Shown: positions 11,474 to 23,300, counted from the first letter of the stretch. The stretch: 64,000 nucleotides of DNA from Linum tenue (GCA_946122785.1 CAMGYJ010000008.1:52400963-52464962), one strand, 5' to 3'. The notes: generated from the sequence alone by a model not told the origin. Numbers and translations: made by a program.

Positions 11474-13818
11474 CTTGACACTTATTCCACGAGACGACCA
11501 TCTTCAATGATTGATACAGCTCCAGTCGATTCAGTACTTCTATTTGGGCACATGGTCAACATCGTGGTGACTCAGTTTGGCAAAACGAGGTAAGTATTTT
11601 ATTTCATTAAAGTTCATTAGCTAGTTAGATTAGAATTTTGTGAAATTAATATTAGTTTGATTAGATATATTTTACTAGGTGAACTGAAATATTAGAATTG
11701 CATGTGAAATTTTGTGAAATTAGTATTAGTTTTGATTAAATATATTTTACTAAATTAGATAGATTTTACAATATGATATGAAAATAGAATTACGCCATGA
11801 AATTGAATTAATATAAGTTTTGTGCACTATAGGCTGGTGATCGCGTTTACCAGACTCGAGGTACCATCCACGTTATGAGTCGTATCTCCAGGATGCCGGT
11901 TTGTTTAGCGTTCAACAGTTGGTCTCTATGAATTATTGTATTCATGCATCTTTGATCACTACTCTCGTAGAGCGCTGGCGTCCTGAGACATCGACCTTCC
12001 ACATGCTGCTTGGTGAGCTTACGATCACTCTTCAGGACGTTGCCACACTGAATGGTATATCGATCGATGGTGAGGCCGTCATAGTAGACGTACCGGATCG
12101 GGAGTGGTCGGAGACGTGTATCAGACTGTTAGGACATGCTCATAACGATCTTAACGGGGGTGTCGTTAAGATTACTTGGCTAAGGGAGCATTTCAACAAT
12201 CTGCCGCCAAATGCATCACCAGAGATTACAGAGTAGTTTACATGAGCGTATTCCCTATCTTTGATGGGGTGTATGCTGTTCCCCGATCGTACTGAAGCTA
12301 TAGTTCATTTGTAGTATCTACTCCTGTTGGATAATTGGCGGAGCGCTGGAGGCTACGCTTGGGGAGCAGCTATTCTAGCCTACTTGTACGGTGAGATGGG
12401 TAGGTCGGTTCTGCATAAGACACAGTCATCTTCCACAAGGAGGTGACCTTGGTGGCTGGGTCTCCTTACTGCAGCTCTGGGCGTGGGAGCGATTCCCATT
12501 AATAGCACCATGACATTCAGTGATGGATGATCATATTACAGAGGACGCATATCCACGTGGTGCTCGATGGCTTCCGGCCATGACCCGTCAGCATGGTGAC
12601 CAGCTCTTCAGTTATAAGTTGTTTTTTGGCGAGTTGTGGACAATCATGCTTAGTAATAACATTTCATACAAGAATAGTTCATAGTTCACATTAGTTTGTT
12701 TTAGACTAATGAGTAATAATGTGCCCACCTGTTGTGTGTAGTGGCTGCCTTATTGGGGGAGAGGCGAGCAGTTTAGGGGTTCTATGCCACAGTCAGATAC
12801 CTTTCGAGCAGTGGTTCCACTGATCTGCTTTTCAGTAGTGATGTGGCACCATCCAGATCGCGTACTCCGACAGTTTGGCATGATGCAGAACGAGCCTCAT
12901 CATCCAGCTCATGAGGCTGAGATTAGGTATTTCCTTCGCCAGACAGTTTGTGGGTCATCGCGAGGGCAACGGTTGATGCACGCCTCTAGAAAGTCGATTG
13001 ATTTGTGGATTCGTCGACATGAGTATATAGCGACTATGCCATATACTCAGGATACTCTAGCCTACCACTCGGAGCATCTCGAGTGGTATTGAGATGTTAC
13101 TAGACGTGCAATCACACGGAGAGCAGGAGGAGTTAACACAGCGGTTAGTTATTTATTGTTTCAAAATAAAAAATGTTAGTTGATTGAAATTCATAGTTGT
13201 GTGGAATATTTGATATATTAAATAAAATTTTCAGTACGACACCTTTGAGTACGCTAAGCTGAGATTACGGGATGGAGAGTTGTCCACAGACGATAGGATG
13301 GAGTTGGCCGACATGATGGTGGCTAGGGTTGCTGCTCTATGTTTGGATTCTCGCTGACATCCTGATATAACGGTACCTGTGCAACCTCAGCCATCTGAGA
13401 GCAGCCTTGCAGTTGGCCAGAGAGTACGGCTCATAGACATGAGTGGGACGTGCGAGGACCATAGCTCACACATGAGCTCAAGAGGCGTAGACAGCGACGT
13501 GAGCAGTGCGACGTACCTCACCCAGTGCAAATTTCAGATCGTCAGCGAGCACGGCCTGTCCGACCTATTACTACCTTCGACTTCATGCCGCAGTTTCAGC
13601 TGTCCTCTTCTGCGGGCTTTCATCCTTCTCAGACCCAGTTTCAGCCCTCTCAGGCCCAGTTTCAGCCACCAGCTGATAGCTTTCATACGCCACCGCAACA
13701 TGTTATGATGGGTGGCGGCTACAGAACCTCACCCAGAGCAGCCTCGCCCTATAGATGGAGAGACACAATAGAGGGGGACGCTACTTTTATGGACGTGATG
13801 TGGCACCATAAGCAGTAG
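11474..13818 (+). pseudogene. Plant mobile domain (PMD) protein, degenerate
   Basis: The PMD (PF10536-type; also in host proteins MAIN/MAIL1) begins after an intron (donor near 11590, acceptor near 11832) with HPRYESYLQDAGLFSV, then LVERWRPETSTFHMLLGE and LTITLQDVATLNGI at 11900-12060. The frame stops at 12236. Further PMD blocks continue in other frames (RAYLLYLIGC-like region near 12240-12300, GGYAWGAAILAYLYGEM near 12340, LLQLWAWERFP near 12465), then VPLICFSVVMWHHPDRVLRQFG (12805-12885) and a tail at 13250-13818. At least three frameshifts or stops make it non-functional. It converges on, and its 3' end overlaps, the transposase gene on the other strand. Its role in the element is unknown; PMD proteins are linked to gene silencing and genome stability in Arabidopsis. 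Confidence 0.8.
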
Positions 13819-16051
13819 CTTCGGGGGCAGGGGTTTACCACAGATGCACCAGAAGAACATCCCCAGTCTCAGATAGATGGTTTGTTCGGACACAGGATCA
13901 GGATGGCGGAGATCAGACTCAGCACGATGAGGGCATGCCAGTATGGGATAGACATGCACTGTTGTGTTTTCATCGAAATGCACTGTGAGTGTGTTCGAAC
14001 CCGTCATGTTGAAATTATTGGGAGGAGTCTGAACCACATAGATGCCCTGATGTCGATCAACCCCCGTCACGGAATGTCCAACTGCCTTTTGTGCCCACGG
14101 CTTCATCAGATCTTCGCATGGTTTCGTGTACTGTGACTTCCCACTTCTGATTTGTGATTTTGTCTCCAACATCATCTTATCGAATCTCTCCAATAATCGC
14201 CAATAAGTATGTTGCACAAGAGAAGCTATAGGAAGTGAACGAATACCTTTGAAAACACCATTGATGCTCTCTGCCATGTTGGTCGTCATCATAGACCATC
14301 GAGGCCCGCCATTATAATTATCATGTGCTAAGCTCCAATGAAGTTAATTTTGATCCACCTAGTTATCACAAGAAATATTTCTTTCAATGACCATCTTCTT
14401 AAATTGCTCAACTTGACGATCGAACTTCTCCAAGCAGCGTTTTTCTCTGGCTAAACAAATAAATAACCACAAGAGTTAGATAAATTCATGATAATATTAA
14501 ATTAAAATAAATAATACTTAAAAAATCAATAAAAATAACGATGAAGAGACTTACCGACTCGAAACAGTTGGTTATACATAATTTTGCTTTTTTCTTCCTT
14601 TTCAAGTTGCTTTCATAGTGTCGCATGCACCACCTCCACTCCCAACCTCTTCCGATGTCACCCATGGCTTCATAGAGTCCCGCATGTCTATCTGAGATGA
14701 TGCATACATAATTTCGATCGGTCAAACCTTGAAAGTGATTTATAAACCATGGCCAACTTTCAGTATTCTTGCTCTCCACGATGGCAAATGCTATTGGAAA
14801 AATCTTCTTCCGACCATCAAATGAGCTCGCCATGAGTAGCACTCCTTTATACTTTCCATTAAGAAATGTTCCATCAACAACCATGACTCGTGGAAAACTC
14901 TTGAATCTATCTATACAAGGTTCATAAACCCAGAATACTCGCTGAAAGATCGAATGACCTGGTTGAGCTGAAGGAACTCTTACCCAATCAATCACTGATG
15001 TTGGCATTTTTCTCTTTACCACCCGCAAGAATGTTTGCAAATAATCGTAGGATTCTTCCCAATTTCCATGCAACTTCTCCAATGCTCTTTGTTTCCCATA
15101 CCAAGCCTTCTTATAAGTAACTTGCATATTAAATTTATCTTTCAACTCGGCTTGCACAGTTAGAACACTCAGATTTGGTTGGGCACGTACCAAATGTTTC
15201 ACGGACTCAGATATAACGTCGACATCAAGATGGCAATGATCTGTCGGTTGAGTCGTACTGCTACAAGAATGCACCAACTCGGCCTTTCTCACAGTCCATT
15301 CGCTTCCAACGTCTCGACATCTAAACCGCACCATCCAAGGACAATTGTCATCCTTATGCTCCAAGCATCTAACCTTCCAGATTGAAGGTGACAACTCCAC
15401 CACGTCATACTAAACGTTGCATTGTAGTGCGTGGTGTTTAACCGCCACCTGTGCAGCTTGTTTCGAGTGAAATATCTGGCCCTTGTAGAATTCCCCTTCG
15501 AAACCAGTAACAATAGGCATTGGAATTACCCCATATGAATCAACATATGATAATTCATCGTCCTCTTCATTAACCTGCAAGTAAAAATATGGAGGAAAGT
15601 TAGCCTGCTCTTCTTCCCCATCCTCCTCCTCCTCATCATCATAATCATGATCAGATGGCACACTCCATGTATCATCTTCACCCTGATCGGATTGGCTAAT
15701 CTCAGCATGTATCTTAGCACCCAAACAATAAGGATTTTATGCCATAAAATCGAAAAGCACATTCAAACCATCATCATCCACAATAAGCATCACATAATGA
15801 AATAAAACACCATTCTACCATTCTGGAAGACGGTAAGTGGAACCTGTGATCATATCACTATCTTGTACTGCTTCGTCTCTACGCCGTATTCTCGGGATTA
15901 GATTCTCATAAAATTGATGATATGTCACCCGACATGGAACTGTCAACTGAAACCTTCTACCACCAGCGAAATGAACACCGAAATTGTCCTCTACTTTCTC
16001 CGATTTCCACCAAACAATTAGTTCGAATTTCCTAAAATCACTACATAACAA
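13729..16051 (-). pseudogene. MULE transposase (PMD-associated), damaged
   Basis: Coding blocks on the minus strand: N-terminal pieces at 16051-15815 and 15724-15410 (with an acidic DDEEEEDGEEE run), a Mutator-type DNA-binding domain ending at about 15200, and the catalytic domain at 15403-14550. The catalytic block shows VVDGTFLNGKYKG (first Asp), IVESKNTESWPWF and CIISDRHAGL (second Asp). An intron (donor near 14555, acceptor near 14450) leads to REKRCLEKFDRQVEQFKKM and then NMAESINGVFKG. Two stops lie around 14340-14365. The expected C-terminal SWIM zinc finger (CxC...CxH) is not recognisable, since the region after TPPNNFNMTGSNTLTV is scrambled. An active enzyme would cut at the MULE ends; this copy is unlikely to. 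Confidence 0.85.
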
Positions 16052-16417
16052 ACAAATTCACTAATTACTAACCAAAGAAAATTATAATAGCATTTTAATA
16101 ATATAATTACAAAAATAAATGTGTCTCTTACCTAGCCATCTTTGTAGCAACCAATAGTGCTCTTCCCTCTCGTTTTCGTATCAGTTTTTGGTGTGGTGAT
16201 ACTGAAAGGAGGAGAATAGAGGAAGATATATATGCTGGAGTGGGCTAAAACACAGCACGAATCCGCATGAGACTAATACGGATCCGCTGGTCAAAGTTTA
16301 GGGAATTCGCTCTTCTTCCCCCACAAAAACACAATATCTGTGTCAATTAATTGAAAACCACCATATTGGTGGTAAATAAAAAAAAAATAATATTTTGGGA
16401 ATTTACCCACTGAGATC

Positions 16418-16857
16418 AGGGTAAGAAAATGAAAACAGTCCTATTGGGACAATTCGTGTGCAAACCAACAAATTGTGGTTGCCAACAATCATATTGGCAA
16501 ACCAAAAATAAAAGGTAATGTATATATTTTAACTAAATGTTTCTTTTATATCATCCAAACTTATTAAAATATTATTAACGAGCTAAATATTTCGTAATGC
16601 ATCAAAATATTAGTCATTTCTACGTTATCATTAATAAATTTATAACTATTTTCTTAGTAAAATATTAAAATGTTGGAATGTTGACTTTCATGTGTCTCTT
16701 CCAAGTCAGTATCATGTTGCCAAATCAATATTACTAACAAAATTACTAACTGAAAATTAACATTTGGCTAATTCTTATTATTTCGATAGGTTTGACTAAT
16801 AAAAAAGAATCCAAAAAAAATTGACTAATAAAAAGTCACTACCCAAAAATAAACTTA
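16418..16857. other. AT-rich spacer, nothing recognised
   Basis: No coding or terminal-repeat signal seen. Confidence 0.4.
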
Positions 16858-17176
16858 GGGGTCGTTTGGATAAATTATTTGTTGAGATGTGGTATTTGTT
16901 GATATACAACGCGTTTTTTTTTGTTCATGTGGTATTTTAGTGGTAATTCGATTAAAGTATCTCCTTTGATAGAACCATGAAAATGTAGTATTTGACATCT
17001 GGTATTTGGGAAAAGTAGAATGGTAAAACGAGTTATTTTGAAATAACACGGGGGTATGAGTTATTTCAAATAACTCACTGTCAAATAACTCATTTCAGTA
17101 AAATGATGTCAAACGAGTTATTTGAAACCAAATAACTCACAAATAACTCATTGAAATACTCGATACTAATGACCCC
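16858..17176. mobile_element. Probable MITE with GGGGTC ends
   Basis: GGGGTCGTTTGG at the left and a mirrored AATGACCCC at the right bound about 319 bp. The interior is dense in AATAACTCA/TGAGTTATTT words, arranged as inverted subterminal repeats. No clear TSD could be read, so the superfamily is open. Confidence 0.5.
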
Positions 17177-18049
17177 CTTTTATTAATTATATTATTTTTT
17201 GTAAAGTAGAGGGCATGGAGAGAGGAACACGTCGACAGAGAAAGATTGGAGGGAGATAAATCATAAATCGACAAATTTAAATGATAGATGCTTTCAAAAC
17301 TACCCTTAAAAATATTTTTTATAATGAAAATTACCCTTAAATTAAAAATATGGACCGTAGGATTTGTGGGCTTGTGAATGAATGATGGATGGGCTGGTTG
17401 TCACCCTTAGAAGGGTTTGCACATAACTTATTTCAGTCATATTCTAAGTTTTTTATTCTTCTATAGTTAGTAAAATATGATACTGATAAGTTAGGGCAAA
17501 ATTTAAATATGTAGGATTATCGTACTTTGTGAATATTAAACCTGCTAAATGAAGTATTTATTCAATATGGTTCAGGATTAGGAAGTTTAAGGTGAGCTGG
17601 GCCTGGGCGGAAGTTGGTCTGTTGTGGGTTAATGCTATATCCTGGGCCTCAGATGGATACATGGCTTTTATATTCTTTGGACATTACACCTTAATAGATT
17701 AGAGGACAGAAAGTCTAGTTAGCAAATCTCGGCTTGTAATTATTCCCTTTGCGCTAGCCCAGCCCATCAGATGACAAAGCTGATGCAATCAAAATTCAAA
17801 CCTCCTGGTCCTTTATACAAGCCCACAAGAGATCTAGCACCATGTGAAAGACGGTGTTTCAGATACCGCAACAAAATTTTAAGTTTGTTCTCTTTTTGTA
17901 AGGTCGCGCTTGGAATAGGACATCTCATTTAGTAGATTTCTAATATTCTGCTGATATTCTAAAAATAAAGAACATGCAGCTATGTTAATCTTGTTGAAAA
18001 AAAACATATTAGATTTCTTTTGCTCTTTTTAACCTTTTGATTACTTACC
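17177..18049. other. Spacer; would be downstream intron of the RBOH fragment
   Basis: No further RBOH exon or other coding sequence was recognised. A GTAAGT donor (minus strand) at 18043-18048 shows that intron sequence starts here. Confidence 0.35.
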
Positions 18050-18094
18050 CACTGTTCTAGTGTTCTTCCATCTTTACAAGGTTCTGAAGCAAGT
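18050..18094 (-). pseudogene. RBOH NADPH oxidase exon, 3' part
   Basis: This is the distal part of the exon that begins at 30019. It reads LQNLVKMEEH, then a TAG stop, then a GTAAGT donor. It continues the frame of the part at 29897-30019 once the intervening retroelement and one CAAGT copy are disregarded. The residues fit the segment that follows ILKDL in plant respiratory-burst oxidases. Confidence 0.75.
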
Positions 18095-18372
18095 TCTCAC
18101 CCCTGGGAGAGATCGTTTATCTTGGCAGATGTTTGTTTACTAAGAAAAGAGATAGAACATGAAGGAAAAGACTAGGAAAGGTGAGATTGAGGAAGAAGAA
18201 AGGAACAGAGGAAGAATACAAAGATAGGAGCAAGAAGGAGAAGGGAAAGTAATTCTTGTTCGGTTTATTCCATAACTATCCATTATAGCATGCTATTCCT
18301 TTTATATGTATTTCTAATTACAAACTAGTCCCCAAACTAAATCTTGTTTACCCTTTGATCCCATTCGTTATA
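18095..18372 (-). repeat. LTR-L (3' LTR)
   Basis: About 278 bp, closely matching LTR-R (shared GGAAAAGACTAGGAAAGG, CCCCAAACTAAATCTTG). Its terminal bases have mutated: TCTCACCCC at the left where LTR-M has TGTCACCCC, and GTTATA at the right where the others have GTTACA. Confidence 0.8.
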
Positions 18373-18839
18373 ATCCCCACTCCTTAAAATTAGGCTTGTC
18401 CTCAAGCCTATTGAAAACAACAAGAAGCTAGCAGCTAAGAATTAATCCTGCAATGTAAAAGCATTCAAGAAACAGGGATGAACCACTTGCATAAAGCTTG
18501 CAAAGCCACTACAACACACTAGAACACTGACCCCCAGTGTAAAAAATAGACTAGTGTTGTGGATGGAATTATGCAGGCAACAACAGCTACAAACTGCCAA
18601 TTGGACACAATAAGCTCCCTTGTAATAGCAACCATACCTTGGACCACAAACAAACTTATGCAACATATGAATCTCTGTACACCACAACAACCAGCCTTTC
18701 CATCAAGGTTCAATATGAAGCTTATTCCATCATTATTGTCATTGAACAACTAGCTCATACTGCCCAGCCCTTTGCAACGCATGAGGCTCAAAACAACATC
18801 TTTGAAAGCAACACAATATACTAGCCCAGTTCCCATACG

Positions 18840-19060
18840 ATCCTTGTATGGCTCTTTGAAATCAGGACTACAACATCTTCCACAAGAATTGACACAAGCC
18901 CAATCCGATACCCATGATCCCAACTACCATTCAACCTCCAAATCGATTGAAGCTGCCCAACAATTAGTTCTGCAACCTTGTTGTACTCATGAAAAACAAA
19001 GGCAGACTTAGTAGGCAGTGGTACTCCAAGGACAAAAACAATGTCCCCCACTCCTCCAAA
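18840..19060 (-). pseudogene. TR-GAG 3' region remnant
   Basis: The minus strand encodes FKEPYKDR near 18845 and LQSIWRLNGSWDHGYRIG near 18935. The same words recur at 21120-21640 in the other internal copy, showing the two 3' regions are related. No domain is recognised; this is probably non-coding element sequence that is partly open. Confidence 0.4.
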
Positions 19061-19105
19061 TTGTTATATACCTTCAAAATTCAACCCTTGCTGGACACCA
19101 AACCC

Positions 19106-19276
19106 ATCCATAACAAACATTGAGCATTCTTTCAAATCACAGGCATCCTCTTTCCCAAGATCTAGAATCCTCCCATGAGTCCCAACAAGCAAATGGATAG
19201 GTTGAAACAGTTGCATTATGTCATCCTTCTCACTTGTTCCACCTAACTTGATAGTAGTAACCATTACTTGAACTTT
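19106..19276 (-). pseudogene. Captured DEAD-box RNA helicase fragment (DDX6/Dhh1, plant RH6/8/12-like)
   Basis: About 57 codons within a minus-strand open frame (19064-19393) match the helicase core of the DDX6/Dhh1 family, which represses translation and promotes mRNA decapping in P-bodies. Visible blocks: VQVMVTT, then GGTS.KDDIM.L.QP.HLLVGT.GRILDL, then LK.CSM.VMD. Two hallmarks are altered: TPGR reads THGR, and the DEAD box stops being recognisable after its first D (MDGF). A 9-bp in-frame insert (ATCAAGTTA) between VTT and GGTS ends just before AGGT-like sequence and could be a remnant of an intron end. It lies between gag copy 2 and the 3' LTR, so it was probably transduced from a host gene. 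Confidence 0.78.
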
Positions 19277-19639
19277 CGAGTGGTTTCCTAGTATGTCCAA
19301 GACTTCTAGATATGGAGTTGTGTCCTTGTGTACAACATGCTTATCCTTACCCAAGTAGTCAACATAATGATTCTCTCCTTCGGCCCTCACCAAAACGAAT
19401 GAGGGACTGTTATAGTTGGTTCACTCCTATAAATTCCTAGGGACTCTTTGAACTGCTCCCCACAAGTCCAAGTAACACCAGACCCTACAACAGGAATATC
19501 AAGCTGACCATGAAGTCTTGCATTCCCAAAAATGATAATATCAGACCCTTCACGGGTTGGCACTTCACAAGCAATGGTCTCCCCTTCCAATTTTGAGGGA
19601 ATAAAAGATTCCGCAGTCAAGGTCGTTGTCTCCCCATTA

Positions 19640-20677
19640 GAACCAAAACAATCCCCAAGATGCGATTGTTTCTTCCTTTTGCAGGCTTCAATGACATCTT
19701 CCTCCAATTGAGCTTGATGGTAAGAGTTGAACTAGTGTTTGGGGCTGCAACACAGTAACTGCCTGCCTCAGTTCCTCTTCCAAGCCACTTATGAAACTAC
19801 TGATGAAGTAAATCTCATCTAATGCTAGATTAAAACAAGCCATCAGAGAACGCAATTCCTCAAATTTTACCCGATATTATGCTAATGAACCCCTCTGATG
19901 ATGCTTAGTGAACTCCGCCACCACACCGCCATAGGTGCGATTGCCCACATCTCTTACACAACGCTGCCACAAAATCTTCCCACAGCAACTCACGTCAACC
20001 AAATTTCCATCCCTCGAACCAATTATTAGCTCGACGCTCAAATTTGATCACAACTAGGTTCACTTTCTGGTCGTTATGTATAGCATAAATCTCAAACAAC
20101 TTCTCACATTGCCTAGTCCACTTGCTAGGATCTTCACCGTTGAAGGAAGGAAAGTCTAGGCGAAGAAGTTGATGAGTAGTACCTTGAGTCGAATCCTGAA
20201 ATCGCTCCCGCTCTGCAACTTGAGGAATCTGAGCGAAAACCCGAGGTGCATGCGTTGCGGCAGGGTCAACTCCTTTTGGACCTTGATTCGGAATTGGAAA
20301 GATGCCTCGAGCTCCATTCCGGTCTCCCAGCGGTACTGTCGCACCAGCAACGGCGCCCGCTGGCCTGGGAGTAACTATCAATTGAAGCATCTTGCGGATT
20401 TCTTGCGTAAATTTCCCAAAATGATTGTTAAAGCGAGAGTCCATTTCCGTGAAGCGTGTTGCCGAACGAGCCTCCAAACTGTCCAATCGAGCTGTCAAAG
20501 TAACGAATTACTGAGAATGGCCCTCGGCTCGAGCCACGAGTTCCTGCAACTGATTTGTATGAGAATGCATCAGCTAACGAACAACGCAAATTTTATCGTC
20601 GAGCTCCGTCTCCACCAAGCCGTCGACGCCATCAAATTTGCCAAACGCTCGTCGATTGTGCCACGTGTGTTCGCCAT
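19640..20677 (-). pseudogene. Ty3/gypsy gag, copy 2
   Basis: The start is an ATG at 20677 (MANT-like), with a frame break before the long block at 20498-19995. That block contains LEARSATRFTEMDSRF, then LRLDFPSFNGEDPSKW and QCEKLFEIY, the retrotransposon gag core, then WFEGWKFG. A further block (IEACKRKKQSHLGD, about 19700-19650) matches the end of gag copy 1. Gag would form the particle. Frameshifts near 20570 and 19980-19720 disable it. It is more divergent than a simple duplicate of copy 1. Confidence 0.75.
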
Positions 20678-20692
20678 TGAAGCGAAGACAGG

Positions 20693-20704
20693 GCTCTGAT
20701 ACCA
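20693..20704 (-). promoter_or_regulatory. Primer-binding site next to LTR-M
   Basis: The minus strand reads TGGTATCAGAGC, the Met-tRNA type primer site, three bases from the LTR end. Confidence 0.85.
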
Positions 20705-20707
20705 CCT

Positions 20708-20970
20708 TGTCACCCCTGGGAGAGATCAAAAGTCTTGGCTAGTGTTTGGTTAAAGAGAAAGAGTCAGAAAGGGGAAGAAAGTCGAGGAAGAAGAGGAAGA
20801 ACATGAGGAAGAAGAAGTAGAGGAAGGAAAGGGAAATAGAAGAAAGCAAATTCTGATTATTGTATTTGATAACCTTGCCCATTACAACACAACCTCTTTT
20901 ATAGGCATAGGTCAATTATAAGTGACACCCCAAATGAACCCTTTTCGACACATAAGTCCTAGTCGTTACA
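20708..20970 (-). repeat. LTR-M (central LTR)
   Basis: TGTCACCCC ... GTCGTTACA, 263 bp. It is clearly more diverged from LTR-L and LTR-R than those are from each other. A purine-rich tract (AGGAGTGAGAAT on the minus strand) lies just right of it, so it acts as 3' LTR for the right unit and 5' LTR for the left unit. Confidence 0.78.
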
Positions 20971-21719
20971 ATTCTCACTCCTTGAGAACATCCTTGTCCT
21001 CAAGGATGCATGAAAAGCAGACAAAAATATAATACCGACAACAGGGAAATGAACAAAAATGAACAGATGAAGCAAAACAAAGAGCTGAAACAACAAGGGA
21101 TGAACTACAAGAAATTGACACTGACCCCATAAAAAGTAGGGTAAATCCGATACACATTATCCTGGCTACCATTCAATCTCCAAATGGATTGAAACTTCCA
21201 AATACAGAGCTCTTCATTCTGGCCTTCCACAAGAAAAGGATCTTTGTATGGCTCCTTAAAGCCGGGAGTCAGTCCCCTACCAAAAAAATCAACAAGAACA
21301 TGGGACTGTAACACAATCTCCTTACTGCCTTCAAACTCCCTGCAGCCCTGTTGCAAATTAAGATCAACCAACCCTTCAATCTGACTACCAAGGCCTCCTT
21401 ATATGACTCTTTGAAACCATATACTCTACCTCGTCCAAAAGAGGTCATATCCATTCCACAACTCACCTTGAAACCAATGCTGAAACTTTTGAGAGAAACT
21501 ACAACCACATCACAGCTACCTAGACAATTAAGCTCATTGTCCTCACCAATTCGCTTATCACCAATCTTGTTCCCAAAAGCATCATCCTTGTATGGTTCCT
21601 TAAATTTGGAACAAGAGTCCCTTCGGTTTAACTTCACCCGAGTACATCACAAACCATGACTACTTACTAACACCCAGCTATGATCCTTCAAATAGGCAAA
21701 AAACCCCTTATCCATCTTA
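20971..21719 (-). other. TR-GAG 3' region of the right unit
   Basis: Partly open on the minus strand (21105-21371, 21269-21637) but without a known domain. It repeats the peptide word GFKEPYKD three times in variant form and shares FQSIWRLNGS with the left unit. A polypurine tract sits next to LTR-M. Confidence 0.45.
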
Positions 21720-21724
21720 CTAGC

Positions 21725-23172
21725 TAATGACTCGATATTTCCACATGTTTTCCCATTTGTTTCTTGATCATTTAAGCTTTCATTATCGCTTCCTTGGCCT
21801 ATTTTATGATAGGTTGTGTTATTTTGTCATACTTCAGGTCTTGGCGCGTAAAGTAAAGCATAGGCGCAAGTTTCAAGTCCATCAAAGATCAATTGGCGAT
21901 TCGGGAGAAGAAACTTGGGCATGACCTGAAGAAGAATGGATTTCTACCTCATTTTATGGACAAATAATCATATAAGCTTGTCATGAAAAGAAATAAGATG
22001 AGACTACGAGCGTCTGGGATTAAACAACGACTGATTCTGAGTCCGGGCGAGGGAGAAACGAAGCATCAAAGGCAGTGGAATAGGTTCAGATGAAGAAACA
22101 CGGGCAGGCTCTCTACAAAGCATGGCCGTGTTTTATCTGGCACCTGCCAGTGTTTTTATGTCGAGCCTCTTTTGTGAAGACTGCTGAAGGGATGTAAGAC
22201 ACGGGCGGGACAAAACACGGGCAGGACTAAATACGACCGTGTTCCCGACCGTGTTTCTGCCCCCTGCACTGGTATAAGTCTGTTTGCCGAGATTTTTGAG
22301 AGGGAGAGCTGAGTTTTGGATCCCAAACACCCAAGGGACGAACCAAATAGAGAGAGGGAGATCTAGAGTCATTCTTGGAGCTATTTTGGAGGATTCTTCA
22401 CCATTGAAGCTCAAGGAACAAGTCTAGACATGAAGATTGAAGATCTGGAAAGTTATACTGCAATCTCTCTCTCCTCTATGGAGTAACGTCCCTTCACTTA
22501 GGTTTGAGGACCCTAGTTCCATGTGTTAGGATCTTGGTTGTTTGAATCTTTGGATGCTATATGGTTTGGTTATAATCTATTGAGGCATGTTTTGTTGAGT
22601 CAATTGGGTCTTGATCACATACTATTGAATTCTGCTTTAACCTACAATAGATAGAATCTGATTAGGTTGATAGAGCTTCTTCAATTGATAGGAGTGAATT
22701 GATTGTAGGAGAGTCAGTCAATTCACTGCTTTCTACTGGAATTCATTCCAAGTAGTGGAGATCTGTGCGAATCGCCTTAGCAGTCTATCCCGGTGAAGGC
22801 TAGTCGCCTGCCAGGTATTCTGTCTAAGAGGGCTTGGTCAGCTTAAGAGATTCCAAGCTATTTTCGGATCTTCCGCAGTTTAATCAACAGTAAAACAACC
22901 AAATGGAATTATAACTTGGATATAATTGAGGAGCTAGGGGGAATCATACCTAAGTGAGTTCCCAACCTGTAATTAGTAATTTTATCTAGTTTAGCTTATA
23001 GAGTAGTTTAGTAAATCAATCATTAGTCTGGTTTGCTAGATAATGAACTGAAGGTGAGTAATAGTAACTCTAGAGACCCGTGGATTCGATATTTATTACT
23101 TGTGCCACTATACTACAGTCCCTTTCATTGGTTACACTTGGCCATTGTTAAGTGTTGTGTTTTAAGGTGTAA
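21725..23172 (+). repeat. LARD LTR1
   Basis: Starts TAATGACTCG (TG mutated to TA) and ends ...GGTGTAA. It keeps about 120 bp (22090-22250), with repeated ACACGGGC and ACCGTGTT words, that is deleted in LTR2. Confidence 0.85.
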
Positions 23173-23178
23173 AGTTTT

Positions 23179-23195
23179 TGGCGCCTCTGCCGGGG
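23179..23195 (+). promoter_or_regulatory. Primer-binding site (Asp tRNA type, as in Athila)
   Basis: TGGCGCCTCTGCCGGGG differs slightly from the TGGCGCCGTTGCCGGGG that I know from Athila-group elements. Confidence 0.7.
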
Positions 23196-23300
23196 GATTT
23201 CTAGATTGTTAGGAAAGGCAGAAGTTTGTTACTTTAGCGTTTTTCTTTTCTACCCTTGCTTTTCGCTTGGGTGTTTTTTTTGTTGGTGCAGATCTGAAAC

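Larger units (their letters stand above)
10861..16408. mobile_element. MULE carrying a transposase and a plant-mobile-domain gene
   Basis: The 5.5-kb element has inverted repeats of about 95 bp (left about 10861-10957; right about 16310-16408) with shared words AAATTCCCAAAATATT, TATTTACCACCAATATGG and GACACAGATATTGTG. ACTGAGATG (10852-10860) and ACTGAGATC (16409-16417) give a 9-bp TSD with one mismatch. Inside, a plus-strand PMD gene and a minus-strand MULE transposase converge near 13.8 kb. PMD genes travelling in Mutator-like elements are known from plants. Confidence 0.9.

Noticed and set aside
16858..17176. PIF/Harbinger MITE with TTA duplication
   Set aside because: TTA is on the left only; the right flank does not match, so the superfamily is left open.
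20708..20970. LTR-M as half of a nested complete element
   Set aside because: No second matching LTR and no TSD around it; a recombined triple-LTR structure fits better.
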